Assembly (NCBI GenBank): GCA_031261585.1
Contig: JAISJJ010000128.1
Location: forward strand, 1 to 43,257
Source: Oscillospiraceae bacterium
Lineage (GTDB): Bacteria; Bacillota; Clostridia; Oscillospirales; Oscillospiraceae
Length of the DNA stretch: 43,257 nucleotides
Reading direction: 5' to 3'
Both the position numbers and the translations under genes were made by a program. Shown here in pieces: positions 15,633-25,663 of this stretch. Under the pieces are notes generated by a model. It made no database searches and had not been told where the DNA came from. It saw nothing but the letters and a program-made list of their open reading frames with translations. Positions within the stretch are counted from its first letter, which is position 1. Every line of letters starts with the position of its first letter.

Positions 15633-18191
15633 ATGAGTACAATTTTTAAGTATAAGATCAACGATCTTTCAAAAGACCTTGGGTTGCAGAACAAGGCGGT
15701 CATGGCACTGCTGAACGAGTACGGCATCACGCCGAAGAACCATCAGCACACCCTGTCCGCGCGCGAGCTTGACATCATCTTCGCGCGGCTGACAAAGGAC
15801 AATCAGGTCGCGAACCTCGGCGAGATATTCCTCGACACCACGAAATCGAAGCCCGCCAAGGCAAAAGCCGAACCCGCGAAAACCGAGACGACGAAGCCCG
15901 AGCCAACTCCCGAAGTTCCCGCAACCCCCGAAGTTACCGAAGTTCCCGCGGCAACCGAAAAGCCCGCGAAGCCCAAAGAGACTACGGCGCAACCCGCGGC
16001 TCAGGCGACGACGCAGACAGCGGCACCGCAAAAGGCTCCTCAGAACCAGAAGTCGCCGCAGAATCAAAAAACTCCCGCGCCGCGTCCGTCGGCTACACAG
16101 CCGCAGTCAAAGGTCGGTCAGAGACCCGCGCAACAACAGTCGACGCAACCGAAAGTCGACCAGCCGCGTCTCGCGAAGCAGGAGAAGCCCGACAAGCCGT
16201 ACGTGCCGCGTCAGATAGCGGAGAAGCGCGTTATCGACACGTCGGGCGCGACGATAAACATCGAAAAATACGACGACCGTCTCGACCGTCTCGTTCCTCA
16301 GCGCGCCGAAAACATGAAGCGCGGCAAGGAGAAGATCGTCAAGCGGCAGGATCGTCAGCGCACGCCGACCGTCGGCTCGGGCGCGAAACGCCGCACGGAG
16401 GAGCGTGACCGTCTGCAACGTCTGCAACGCGAGATTTCGCACAAGGTGCAGCTCAAAGTCTCGATTCCCGACGAGATATCTGTCGGTGAACTCGCGATTC
16501 GCATGAAAAAATCGGGTGCGGAGGTCGTGAAACAACTGCTGCGCAACGGTATTCGCGCGTCGCTCGGTGAGATCATCGACTACGACACCGCCGCGCTTAT
16601 CGCGGAGGACATGGGGTGCCGTGTCGAGCGCGAGGTCGTCGTCACGATTGAGGAGAAGCTCATCGACGACCACGACGACGATGACGCCGATCTGGAACCG
16701 CGCGCGCCCGTAGTCGTCGTGATGGGTCACGTCGACCACGGCAAGACGAGCCTGCTCGACAAGATACGCGAGGCGAACGTCGCGTCGGGCGAGGCGGGCG
16801 GTATCACACAGCACATCGGCGCATACCGCGTCGCGATCAACGGCAGTCCGATCACGTTCCTCGATACCCCGGGACACGAAGCGTTCACGGCGATGCGCGC
16901 TCGCGGTGCGCAGGTCACGGATATCGCTATTCTCGTCGTCGCGGCGGACGACGGTATCATGCCGCAGACGATTGAGTCGATAAACCACGCGAAAGCGGCA
17001 AATATCCCGATCATCGTCGCGGTTAACAAGATGGATCTGCCTGGCGCGAACCCCGACCGTATCAAGCAACAACTCACGGAACACGGACTCGTGTCCGACG
17101 AGTGGGGCGGCGACACGACCATCGTCCCCGTGTCCGCAAAAACGGGCGACGGTGTTGAAACGCTGCTTGAAATGGTCGCGCTGACCGCCGAGATGGCGGA
17201 GTTGCGCGCGAATCCCGAGCGTCTGGCGCGCGGTACGATCATCGAAGCGCGTCTCGACAAGGGTCGCGGTCCGATAATGACCGTTCTCGTGCAGAACGGC
17301 ACGTTGCATCAGGGCGACACGATCATCGCGGGTACCGCCGTCGGTCGTGTGCGCGTCATGACGAACGACAGGGGAGAGCGCGTCACCGAGGCGAAGCCGT
17401 CCGTGCCTGTCGAGATAGCGGGTATGAGCGAGGTTCCCGAGGCGGGCGAACCGTTCAACGCCGTGCAGGACGAACGTCTGGCGCGTGAACTCGCCGAACA
17501 ACGCCGCGAGGAACGCCGCAATCAGGATACGGGCGAGGTCAAAGTCTCCATCGACAACCTGTTCGAGAAGATCGGCGAGGGCGACATCAAGGAGCTGAAT
17601 CTCATCGTCAAAGCGGATGTTCAGGGCAGCGCGGAGGCGATCAAAACGTCGCTCGAAAAGCTCAGCGGCGAAGAGGTGCGCGTGCGCGTGATACACTCCG
17701 CCGTCGGCGCGATATCCGACTCCGATGTCATGCTCGCCGCAACGAGCGGCGCGATCATCATAGGCTTCAATGTGCGCCCAGACAACGCCGCGCGCGACAG
17801 CGCGACGCGTTCGGGGGTCGATATCCGATTGCACAGCGTCATCTACAACGCGATTGACGAGGTAACCGCCGCGATTCGCGGTATGCAGGCTCCGAAATAC
17901 CGCGCCGTCGAGTACGGCAAGGCGGAGGTGCGCATGGTCTACAAGGTCTCGAAAGTCGGCACCATCTGCGGCTGTTACGTCACGGAGGGCAAAGTCGTGC
18001 GCGGCTGCGATATCCGCGTGATACGCGACGGCGTTGTGATTCACACGGGTCCGCTCGCGAGTCTGCGGCGCTTCAAGGACGATGTGCGCGAGGTCGCGAC
18101 GAACTACGAGTGCGGTATGCAACTCGAAAAGTACAACGACGTGCGCGAGGGAGATATTTTAGAGGCGTTCGGCGAGGAAGAAATAAAGTAA
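15633..18191 (+). CDS. infB: Translation initiation factor IF-2
   Basis: [32 protein letters not shown]; Pro/Ala/Thr/Lys-rich N-terminal linker. Confidence 0.97.
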   Translation: MSTIFKYKINDLSKDLGLQNKAVMALLNEYGITPKNHQHTLSARELDIIFARLTKDNQVANLGEIFLDTTKSKPAKAKAEPAKTETTKPEPTPEVPATPEVTEVPAATEKPAKPKETTAQPAAQATTQTAAPQKAPQNQKSPQNQKTPAPRPSATQPQSKVGQRPAQQQSTQPKVDQPRLAKQEKPDKPYVPRQIAEKRVIDTSGATINIEKYDDRLDRLVPQRAENMKRGKEKIVKRQDRQRTPTVGSGAKRRTEERDRLQRLQREISHKVQLKVSIPDEISVGELAIRMKKSGAEVVKQLLRNGIRASLGEIIDYDTAALIAEDMGCRVEREVVVTIEEKLIDDHDDDDADLEPRAPVVVVMGHVDHGKTSLLDKIREANVASGEAGGITQHIGAYRVAINGSPITFLDTPGHEAFTAMRARGAQVTDIAILVVAADDGIMPQTIESINHAKAANIPIIVAVNKMDLPGANPDRIKQQLTEHGLVSDEWGGDTTIVPVSAKTGDGVETLLEMVALTAEMAELRANPERLARGTIIEARLDKGRGPIMTVLVQNGTLHQGDTIIAGTAVGRVRVMTNDRGERVTEAKPSVPVEIAGMSEVPEAGEPFNAVQDERLARELAEQRREERRNQDTGEVKVSIDNLFEKIGEGDIKELNLIVKADVQGSAEAIKTSLEKLSGEEVRVRVIHSAVGAISDSDVMLAATSGAIIIGFNVRPDNAARDSATRSGVDIRLHSVIYNAIDEVTAAIRGMQAPKYRAVEYGKAEVRMVYKVSKVGTICGCYVTEGKVVRGCDIRVIRDGVVIHTGPLASLRRFKDDVREVATNYECGMQLEKYNDVREGDILEAFGEEEIK

Positions 18192-18219
18192 ATTAACAGT
18201 TAACTACGAACAGTTAACA
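18192..18219 (+). repeat. Four tandem heptamers (ATTAACA GTTAACT ACGAACA GTTAACA) abutting infB stop codon
   Basis: Direct reading. Confidence 0.6.
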
Positions 18220-18278
18220 ACGGAGACGAGAGATGCGTTTTTGCAAACCATATAAAATGCATACGAAAGGACACCGTA

Positions 18279-18653
18279 ATGGCAAATAACCGTGTTCCGC
18301 GCACTAACGAGGACGTGGCGCGCGCGCTGTCCGTCATTTTGCGCAACATCAAGGATCCGCGCATCAATCAGGGCATGGTGTCGGTCACGTCCGCGTCGGT
18401 CACGCCCGATCTGAAATTCTGCAAGGTCTACGTGTCCGTACTCGGGCTGACCTCCGAGCGAGAGTTCATGCGCGGTATCAAATCCGCGTCGGGGTTCATA
18501 CGGCGCGAGCTGTCGCAGTCGCTGAATCTGCGCGCAACGCCGGAGCTGACGTTTGTGCTCGACCACTCGATTGAGCACGGCGCGCACATCAGCAAGCTGC
18601 TGGACGAACTGGATATTCAACCTGAGGAGCCTGAAAACGCCGATGCCGACTGA
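18279..18653 (+). CDS. rbfA: 30S ribosome-binding factor RbfA
   Basis: RTNEDVARALSVILRNIKDPRINQGMVSVTSASVTPDLKFCKVYVSVLG. Confidence 0.93.
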   Translation: MANNRVPRTNEDVARALSVILRNIKDPRINQGMVSVTSASVTPDLKFCKVYVSVLGLTSEREFMRGIKSASGFIRRELSQSLNLRATPELTFVLDHSIEHGAHISKLLDELDIQPEEPENADAD

Positions 18654-19608
18654 GACGATTACAGTTTCCGAGTGCGCGGCGTTTTTGCGCACCCGCGACA
18701 ATTTTTTGATTCTGACGCACCTCAGACCCGACGGCGACACAATAGGTTGTGCCGCCGCGCTGTGCGTCGCCCTGCGCGATATCGGCAAGACGGCGCATAT
18801 CCTGCGCAACGCCGAGGTCACGCCGCTGTTTGAGCCGCTCGTCGAGGATTATTACGCGCCTGACGGTGAGTACGGCACGATTGTAACGGTCGATATGGCA
18901 TCCGAACTGACGATGATGCTCAAAGGCGGCGACCCGTACGTCGGGCGCGTCGACCTCTCAATCGACCACCACCCGTCCAACACGGGTTACGCCAAGCGTA
19001 CACTCGTCGACGGCAGCCGCGCGGCTTGCGGCGAGATCGTACTCGACGTGATAACCGCGCTTAACACCGCGCTGATACCCGAGATTGTGACCGCGATATA
19101 CGTCGCTGTGTCCACCGATACGGGTTGCTTTTCGTACAACAACACGAACGCGGGTTCGTTCCGCGCCGCCGCGATATGCGCGGAACACGGTGCGGATGTT
19201 GCGGAGTTGAACCGCCGTCTGTTCCGCGAGAAAACACGCGGCAGACTCGCGATCGAGGGGCATGTGCTGTCCACCATCGAGTTCGCGCACGACGGACGCG
19301 CCGCGTTTGTCGTCATAACGAACGCCGATATCGAGCGTTGCGGCGCGACGGAGGACGATTTGAACGACATCGCCTCGCTCGCGTCGGGTATCAAGGGCGT
19401 TGTGGTCGCCGCGACGATACGCGAACTGGACGGCACCGAGAGCTGCAAAGTCTCGTTGCGCTCGAAACCCGAGTTTGACTCGAACGCATTGGCTCAGCGT
19501 TTCGGCGGGGGAGGACACCGCGCCGCCGCGGGATTCACGCGCCGCGTCGCCGCCGTACAGCTCCGAGACGAGCTGTACGCCGCAATCGGGGAAGCGTTGG
19601 ACGCGTGA
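18643..19608 (+). CDS. DHH/DHHA1-family phosphoesterase (NrnA-like oligoribonuclease/pAp phosphatase)
   Basis: LILTHLRPDGDTIGCAAAL, LSIDHHPSNTGYA, GGGGHRAAAG. Confidence 0.9.
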   Translation: MPTETITVSECAAFLRTRDNFLILTHLRPDGDTIGCAAALCVALRDIGKTAHILRNAEVTPLFEPLVEDYYAPDGEYGTIVTVDMASELTMMLKGGDPYVGRVDLSIDHHPSNTGYAKRTLVDGSRAACGEIVLDVITALNTALIPEIVTAIYVAVSTDTGCFSYNNTNAGSFRAAAICAEHGADVAELNRRLFREKTRGRLAIEGHVLSTIEFAHDGRAAFVVITNADIERCGATEDDLNDIASLASGIKGVVVAATIRELDGTESCKVSLRSKPEFDSNALAQRFGGGGHRAAAGFTRRVAAVQLRDELYAAIGEALDA

Positions 19609-20306
19609 CGGGTATCATCATCGTTGACAAACCGAGCGATTGGACTTCGTTCGATGTCTGCGCAAAGATTCGCGGCACCGTTCGCGCGCTGACAGGTGAG
19701 AAGAAGATCAAAGTCGGTCACGGCGGGACACTCGACCCGCTCGCGACGGGCGTTCTGCCCGTGTTTATCGGGCGCGAGTTCACGAAACTCGTCTCGTCGT
19801 GCGAGATGTCGGACAAGGAGTACGTCTGCGTACTGCGGCTCGGCGTGACTACCGACACGCAGGATATATCGGGCAACGTACTGCAAACGCGTGAGGTCAC
19901 AGTAACACGCGGAGACGTTGAAGCCGCGCTCACTTCGTTTCGGGGCGATATTATGCAGGTGCCGCCGATGTACTCCGCGATTCAGGTCAACGGACAGCGT
20001 CTGTATGACATCGCGCGGCGCGGCGGTGAAGCTGTGCGCGAACCGCGACCGATCACGATTTATGAATCCGAGTTGCTGAGCGGCTCGGACAATCTGTATA
20101 CACTGCGATTCGTCGTGTCCAAAGGTACGTATATCCGCACGCTGTGCCACGACATCGGCGAGACGCTCGGGTGCGGCGGCACAATGGAGTCGCTGCGCCG
20201 TACACGTGTCGGGCAGTGGCGCGTCGAGAACGCCGTGACGATGGACGATATCGCGCGGTATGCCGTAAACGGCGAATTAGAAGAACATTTATTAAGGGTA
20301 GTATAG
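19605..20306 (+). CDS. truB: tRNA pseudouridine(55) synthase TruB
   Basis: GIIIVDKPSDWTSFDV…KVGHGGTLDPLATGVLPV; GTG start overlapping preceding stop. Confidence 0.94.
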   Translation: MTGIIIVDKPSDWTSFDVCAKIRGTVRALTGEKKIKVGHGGTLDPLATGVLPVFIGREFTKLVSSCEMSDKEYVCVLRLGVTTDTQDISGNVLQTREVTVTRGDVEAALTSFRGDIMQVPPMYSAIQVNGQRLYDIARRGGEAVREPRPITIYESELLSGSDNLYTLRFVVSKGTYIRTLCHDIGETLGCGGTMESLRRTRVGQWRVENAVTMDDIARYAVNGELEEHLLRVV

Positions 20307-21220
20307 TGACTGACAAAAGACGTATAATCGCCCTCGGGTTCTTCGACGGCGTACATATCGGACACTCCGCGCTGCTCGAACGCACACTGTCGCTCGCGAA
20401 AGCCGCCGACGCTATCCCGTCGGTGATCACGTTCGACGCGCATCCGAAGTCGTTCGTCACGGGTCACGTGGTGCCGATGATAAACTCGCCCGAGGACCGC
20501 GCGGGTCTGTTTCACCGTATGTTCGGCATAGACGACGTGATCTTTCTGCACTTCGACCGCGAGACGGCGGAGATGCCGTGGGATGAGTTCGTGCGGCTGT
20601 TGGTGTCCGATTTCGGCGCGATACACGTCGTCGCGGGACACGATTACAGCTTCGGACACCACGGTTTCGGCAACGCCGAGATGCTCGCGCAAAAGGCGGC
20701 TGAACTGGGTATCGGGTGCGACATTATACCCGAGGTGCGCTATAAAGGGCAGGTCTCATCGTCAACGCTGATACGCAAGCTGCTCACGGACGGCGATATC
20801 ACGACCGCGAACGAATATCTCGGTCACGCGCACGTGCTGACCGACGTCGTGCGGTACGGCTACCGTCTCGGCAGGACGCTCGGCACACCGACGATCAACA
20901 TGCGGTTTGACGACGGTGTGCTCGTCCCCGCGCACGGCGTGTACGCCACGCGTGTGTATATCGACTCGGACACGCCGATGTACGGTGTCACAAATATCGG
21001 CACGCGCCCGACCGTCTCGGGCGGCGACGAATCCGTGACCGCCGAGACGCATATACTGGATTTTCGCGGCAATCTGTACGGTCGGCAGGTGCGCATTGAG
21101 TTCTGCGAGCGGTTGCGCCCCGAAATGAAGTTCGACGGGGTGGAGCAGCTTCGCGAGCAGATTATGAAAGACGCGCAAGCGGTTAGAGACTATTTTGGAG
21201 ACACATATCATGCCCAATAA
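20306..21220 (+). CDS. ribF: Bifunctional riboflavin kinase/FAD synthetase RibF
   Basis: IALGFFDGVHIGHSALLERT…SSTLIRKLLTDGDI…GRTLGTPTINMRF; GTG start overlapping truB stop. Confidence 0.92.
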   Translation: MTDKRRIIALGFFDGVHIGHSALLERTLSLAKAADAIPSVITFDAHPKSFVTGHVVPMINSPEDRAGLFHRMFGIDDVIFLHFDRETAEMPWDEFVRLLVSDFGAIHVVAGHDYSFGHHGFGNAEMLAQKAAELGIGCDIIPEVRYKGQVSSSTLIRKLLTDGDITTANEYLGHAHVLTDVVRYGYRLGRTLGTPTINMRFDDGVLVPAHGVYATRVYIDSDTPMYGVTNIGTRPTVSGGDESVTAETHILDFRGNLYGRQVRIEFCERLRPEMKFDGVEQLREQIMKDAQAVRDYFGDTYHAQ

Positions 21221-21674
21221 ACTTTCACCGCTGCTGAAACGCTCGGCGTTTACGGTGGTCGTCGGGTGCGGACGGCTCGGCGCGTCGATTGCGAACATGC
21301 TGTCCGACGAGGGCGGCGGTGTCGTCGTCGTCGATCAGGAGCGCGAATCGTTCAACAAGCTGTCGGCATCGTTCGGCGGCATGACGCTTACGGGCGACTC
21401 GACGGACATCTCCGTACTCGACGAGGCGAATCTCGGCGCGGCGGCGGCGGTCGTCGTCGTCACGGGCAACGACAATACGAATATCATGGTCGCGCAGATG
21501 GCGAAAGAGCTGTACAAGGTGAAGCACGTCGTCGCGCGGCTGTACGACCCCGCGCGCGAGAGCGTATACCGCGAGTTCGGCATTGATACGATCTCGCCCG
21601 TCGTGCTGTCCACGCGCGAGATTAGGCGGCTGCTGCAAATCGAGGAGCGCGGCGATATCGAGGAAAACGTATGA
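21210..21674 (+). CDS. TrkA/KtrA-like K+ transport regulatory protein, RCK_N domain only
   Basis: FTVVVGCGRLGASIANMLSDEGGGVVVVDQ Rossmann motif; 155 aa. Confidence 0.88.
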   Translation: MPNKLSPLLKRSAFTVVVGCGRLGASIANMLSDEGGGVVVVDQERESFNKLSASFGGMTLTGDSTDISVLDEANLGAAAAVVVVTGNDNTNIMVAQMAKELYKVKHVVARLYDPARESVYREFGIDTISPVVLSTREIRRLLQIEERGDIEENV

Positions 21675-22354
21675 AAACACCGAGCCAACGCATCTACCTC
21701 ATCGGCGGGAACAACAAGGCGAAACTGCTGGCGCGTTCGCTCACCGAGCGCGGGTACACCGTCGCGGCGATCAACGCGAGTGCCGAGATATGCGAGGAAC
21801 TCGCGCTTATCCCGCATCTGCGCGTGTACAACGGCGACGGGTCACTGCCGAACGTACTCGACGACGCGTCGATCCACGACGCGGATATCGCCATCGCGCT
21901 CACGGGCAAGGACGAGGACAATCTCGTGATCTGCCAACTGTGCAAGAAGCGTTTCGGCGTGAAACGCACGGTCGCGCTGATATCCGACCCGCGCAAAACG
22001 GAGTTTTTCTACAAACTCGGCATAGACTCCGTGGTCTGCGAGGTCACATCGGTCGCGAGCATCATCGAGCAGCAGACGCTCATGAACGAGTTCTCGACGC
22101 TCGTGCCTATCGGCGACGGACGCATCAAGATATCGCAGGTGCCGATACCCGCCGACGCGCCGTCCGTCAACAAGCGCGTCATGGACATCAAACTTCCGAA
22201 CCACGTCATAATCGGGTGCATCGTGCGCGGTGAGGACGGCATGATACCGCGCGGCAACACGGTCATACACGCGGGCGACGTGCTTGTGCTGATCTCCTCG
22301 GACGAGCAGGAGAGTTCTGTGCGCGAGCTTACAGGGCGCGAGTCGGAGATGTGA
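21671..22354 (+). CDS. TrkA-family K+ transport regulatory protein (RCK_N + RCK_C)
   Basis: RIYLIGGNNKAKLLARSLTERGYTVAAIN…VPIPADAPSVNKRVMDIKLPNHVIIGCIVRGEDGMIPRGNTVIHAGDVLVLI. Confidence 0.9.
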   Translation: MKTPSQRIYLIGGNNKAKLLARSLTERGYTVAAINASAEICEELALIPHLRVYNGDGSLPNVLDDASIHDADIAIALTGKDEDNLVICQLCKKRFGVKRTVALISDPRKTEFFYKLGIDSVVCEVTSVASIIEQQTLMNEFSTLVPIGDGRIKISQVPIPADAPSVNKRVMDIKLPNHVIIGCIVRGEDGMIPRGNTVIHAGDVLVLISSDEQESSVRELTGRESEM

Positions 22355-22355
22355 T

Positions 22356-23873
22356 ATGTCGAATTTCGCAAAGGAGTACAGCGTCGCGGGACGCATAAAA
22401 CGGTTCTTCAAACCCGTGCGGCGCGCGGGTTTTTACACAAAGCTGCTGTTCATCATCGCGGTGCTGATCGCCGCGCCGTCCGTAATCGCGTTCTTCTACC
22501 CCGAGGAGACGCGGTATATCCACGCGTTTCTCGTCACAGCCGTTGCCGTCGCCGCAATCGCGCTGCTCACGGCGATTTTTGGCGGGAAGCGTGCCGACGA
22601 TGCGCCGCGCGAGTGGATGGCACCCGTAATGCGCGGCGCGGGTCCCGTGATGTTCGCGTGGGGCGCGGCGATACTCGCAGGAGCGGCACCGTTCGTACTC
22701 GGCGGACAACTCACGCCGATTCACGCGCTGTTCGAGTCCGTCAGCGGGTGGAGTACGACGGGGTTGTCGGTGTCGAACGTCGATACCATGCCGCACATCT
22801 TCCTGTTCCACCGCGCGTTCATGCAGTACTGCGGCGGTCTGGGCTTCATCATCTTCATAGGTATTCTCATTCAGGGGCGGCAACTGACGAACCTGTACAA
22901 CGCCGAGGGACACCCCGACAGCATGATGCCGAACGTGCGACGCGCGGCGCGTGTCATGTTCGCCATATACGCCTGTTCGCTGGTGTTCGGCACTGTTGTC
23001 TATTCGCTGCTCGGCATGTCGGTGTTCGACGCGGTGTGCCACACGATGTCGGCGTTGTCCACGGCGGGTTTCACGACACATTCGGGCAGTATCGGCTCGT
23101 TCGGCAGCCTGCCGATTGAGCTGTTCACGGTTCTGCTGATGCTCATCGGCTGCTCAAACTTCGCGGTGCTGCTGCTGCTCGTCAAGGGCAAATTCAAGCG
23201 CGTGTGGCGCACGACAGAGGTGCGCGTCATGCTCGTCACCATCGCGGTTTTCGTGCCGCTGATCGCACTGTCGCTGTCCTTGGGGCGCGGACAGAACATA
23301 CTCGCCGCACTGCGCGAGGCGGTGTTCGGCGTGGTGTCGCTGTTCTCGACGACGGGGTTCCGCTCGGCGGGATTTACGGATTGGGTGCCGTTCGCGTTCG
23401 GACTCGGCACGCTGCTCGTCCTGCTCGGCGGCAGTACGGGTTCCACGGCGGGCGGCATCAAGTTCCTGCGCGTATACGTGCTGTTTCGCGTCACAAAGGC
23501 GAATATCAAGCGTAAACTGTCGCCCTCGCGCGAGGTCACGGTACTGCGATTCCAACGCCCGCAGGGTGCCGCGAAGATCGACAACGCGCTCGTGATGGAC
23601 ACGGTGGAATACGTCGTCGCGTACATGGCGATTCTCATAATCGGCACGTTGCTGCTGACGCTCACGGAGCGTTGCGGACTGTTCGACGCGTTCTACGAGT
23701 TCATGTCGGCGTTCACCACCGTCGGGCTGTCGAACGGACTGACGGCGGGAGCGTCTCCCGCGTCGCTGATACTGCTGATGTTCGGCATGGTACTCGGACG
23801 GCTCGAAATTTTCATAGTATTCGTAGGGCTGTACAGTGCGGCGAGAACGATAAAGCGGCGGTTGGCTCGGTGA
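22356..23873 (+). CDS. trkH: TrkH-family potassium transporter
   Basis: Polytopic; SVSGWSTTGLSV, MSALSTAGFTTHSGS, GGSTGSTAGGIKFLR, SAFTTVGLSNGLT pore-loop motifs. Confidence 0.92.
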   Translation: MSNFAKEYSVAGRIKRFFKPVRRAGFYTKLLFIIAVLIAAPSVIAFFYPEETRYIHAFLVTAVAVAAIALLTAIFGGKRADDAPREWMAPVMRGAGPVMFAWGAAILAGAAPFVLGGQLTPIHALFESVSGWSTTGLSVSNVDTMPHIFLFHRAFMQYCGGLGFIIFIGILIQGRQLTNLYNAEGHPDSMMPNVRRAARVMFAIYACSLVFGTVVYSLLGMSVFDAVCHTMSALSTAGFTTHSGSIGSFGSLPIELFTVLLMLIGCSNFAVLLLLVKGKFKRVWRTTEVRVMLVTIAVFVPLIALSLSLGRGQNILAALREAVFGVVSLFSTTGFRSAGFTDWVPFAFGLGTLLVLLGGSTGSTAGGIKFLRVYVLFRVTKANIKRKLSPSREVTVLRFQRPQGAAKIDNALVMDTVEYVVAYMAILIIGTLLLTLTERCGLFDAFYEFMSAFTTVGLSNGLTAGASPASLILLMFGMVLGRLEIFIVFVGLYSAARTIKRRLAR

Positions 23874-23880
23874 GGGCGCA

Positions 23881-24049
23881 GGTGTGGACAAATGACGCTG
23901 ACGGATTGGTATAGAGCAAAAATCTTATGTAGGGGTCGGTCTGGACCGACCCGCCGCTGCATCACGCGGACAACGGGCGGGTCAAGACCCGCCCCTACGA
24001 CAACGCGAATCAAAAATTGCGGTGTCGAAAATATCAACGCAATGTATCC
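23881..24049 (-). repeat. MITE-like element, copy 2 (inverted relative to copy 1)
   Basis: Reverse complement matches 12962-13129 across ~168 bp with scattered mismatches. Confidence 0.85.
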
Positions 24050-24071
24050 ACATCAGTAAGACGAAAATCTG

Positions 24072-24100
24072 TTGCACATTTTGCGCGGCGGTGCTATAAT
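24072..24100 (+). promoter_or_regulatory. Promoter for nadB-nadC (TTGCAC-N17-TATAAT)
   Basis: Direct reading. Confidence 0.7.
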
Positions 24101-24131
24101 AGGCACCAAATAATTATTAAGGAAGTGAATC

Positions 24132-25661
24132 TTGCGTTACGCTATTGACGGTTCCGTAAACTTGAAAATACGCGAGCGGTTCGACGTCGTTATCATCGGC
24201 TCGGGTCTCGCGGGGCTTTATTGCGCGCTGAACGTCGACCCGACGTTGCGCGTCTGTATTCTCGCGAAAGAGGAGATCGAGACGTCGAACTCCTACCTCG
24301 CTCAGGGCGGTATCGCCGCCGCCGTCGCGGAGGGCGACACGCCGCTGTTCCACGTCGAGGACACGCTCGTCGCGGGTTCGGGGTTGTGTGACCGACGCGC
24401 CGTCGAGGTGCTGTGCGACGAGGGACCGCGCGATATCGCGAAGCTCGTGTCCATGCACGTGCCGTTCGATTTGGACGAGGACGGCGAGTTGTCTATCACG
24501 CTCGAGGGCGGTCATCACCGCAACCGCATACTGCACGCGGGCGGCGACGCGACGGGTCGCGAGACCGTGAAAACGCTGGCGCACATAGTGTCCGAGCGCG
24601 CGAATATCACGTTGCGCGAACACACGTGCTTCTACGATGTGACGCTCGACGGTTCGGGCGCGGTCAACGGCGCGATTGTCGCGAAACGCGGCGAGTTTGA
24701 GCTGATTGAGACCGCGAACGTCGTCGTCGCGACGGGCGGTATCGGTCAGGTGTACCGCAGTTCGACGAATCCGTCGGTCGCGACGGGCGACGGTATAGCC
24801 GCCGCGATACGTGCGGGTGCCGTCGTCGAGAATATGGAGTTTGTGCAGTTTCACCCGACGGGGCTGTGGACTGAGGAGACTGTCGGGCGCAATTTTCTCA
24901 TATCGGAAGCTGTGCGCGGCGAGGGCGGTCTGCTGAAAAACAAGGCGGGAGAGCGGTTTATGCTCAATGCGCACGAGTTGTCGGAGCTTGCCCCGCGCGA
25001 CATCGTGGCGCGCGCCATATTCCGTGAGTTGGAGCGTTCGGGCGAACCGTGCGCGTTCATCGACATCACGGCGAAGCCCGCGGAGTTTCTCGCACACCGT
25101 TTTCCGACGATTTCCGCAGAGTGCGCAAAGCGCGGCATCGACATCTCGCGCGATCCCATACCCGTGCGCCCCGTGCAGCACTACTTCATGGGCGGCATCA
25201 AGACCGATCTCGACGCGAAAACGAACGTAGCGGGGCTGTACGCGTGCGGTGAAGCCGCGAGTTCGGGTGTCCATGGCGCGAATCGGCTCGCGTCCAACTC
25301 GATGCTCGAATGTCTCGTGTTCGGGCGGCGCGCCGCCGAGGATATTAACGCGCGCCGTGCGTCGGCGGTTAGCGAAACCGCACCCGAATTACCGTTGCGC
25401 GGCAACGCTTCCGAGGATTTGGCGGCAGTGCGTCTCAATGTGCAGAACATCATGAGCGAGTACGGGTACGTCATACGCCGCGCGGACGGTTTGCGGTACG
25501 CGCTCGGTGAGATTCAGCGGATTCGCGCGGAGTTGGAGGGCGTTTTCTCGCCGTCGCAGGGATATCTGGAAGCGTTGAACGTCGCGACGATAGCCGAGGA
25601 GATTCTGCGCGGCGCAATAGCGCGCACGGCGAGCGTCGGCGCGCACTATATCGAGGTGTAA
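24132..25661 (+). CDS. nadB: L-aspartate oxidase
   Basis: FAD-binding VIIGSGLAGLYCAL; SNSYLAQGGIAAAV; HPTGLW; GEAASSGVHGANRLASNSMLECLVFG; TTG start. Confidence 0.94.
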   Translation: MRYAIDGSVNLKIRERFDVVIIGSGLAGLYCALNVDPTLRVCILAKEEIETSNSYLAQGGIAAAVAEGDTPLFHVEDTLVAGSGLCDRRAVEVLCDEGPRDIAKLVSMHVPFDLDEDGELSITLEGGHHRNRILHAGGDATGRETVKTLAHIVSERANITLREHTCFYDVTLDGSGAVNGAIVAKRGEFELIETANVVVATGGIGQVYRSSTNPSVATGDGIAAAIRAGAVVENMEFVQFHPTGLWTEETVGRNFLISEAVRGEGGLLKNKAGERFMLNAHELSELAPRDIVARAIFRELERSGEPCAFIDITAKPAEFLAHRFPTISAECAKRGIDISRDPIPVRPVQHYFMGGIKTDLDAKTNVAGLYACGEAASSGVHGANRLASNSMLECLVFGRRAAEDINARRASAVSETAPELPLRGNASEDLAAVRLNVQNIMSEYGYVIRRADGLRYALGEIQRIRAELEGVFSPSQGYLEALNVATIAEEILRGAIARTASVGAHYIEV

Positions 25662-25663
25662 AC

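Noticed and set aside
16107-18122. 671-aa ORF on the minus strand opposite infB
   Set aside because: Antisense shadow ORF produced by GC-rich codon bias; Arg/His/Asp-rich translation with no domain; infB on the plus strand is unequivocal.
24117-25274. 385-aa minus-strand ORF opposite nadB
   Set aside because: Shadow ORF; nadB motifs are definitive on the plus strand.
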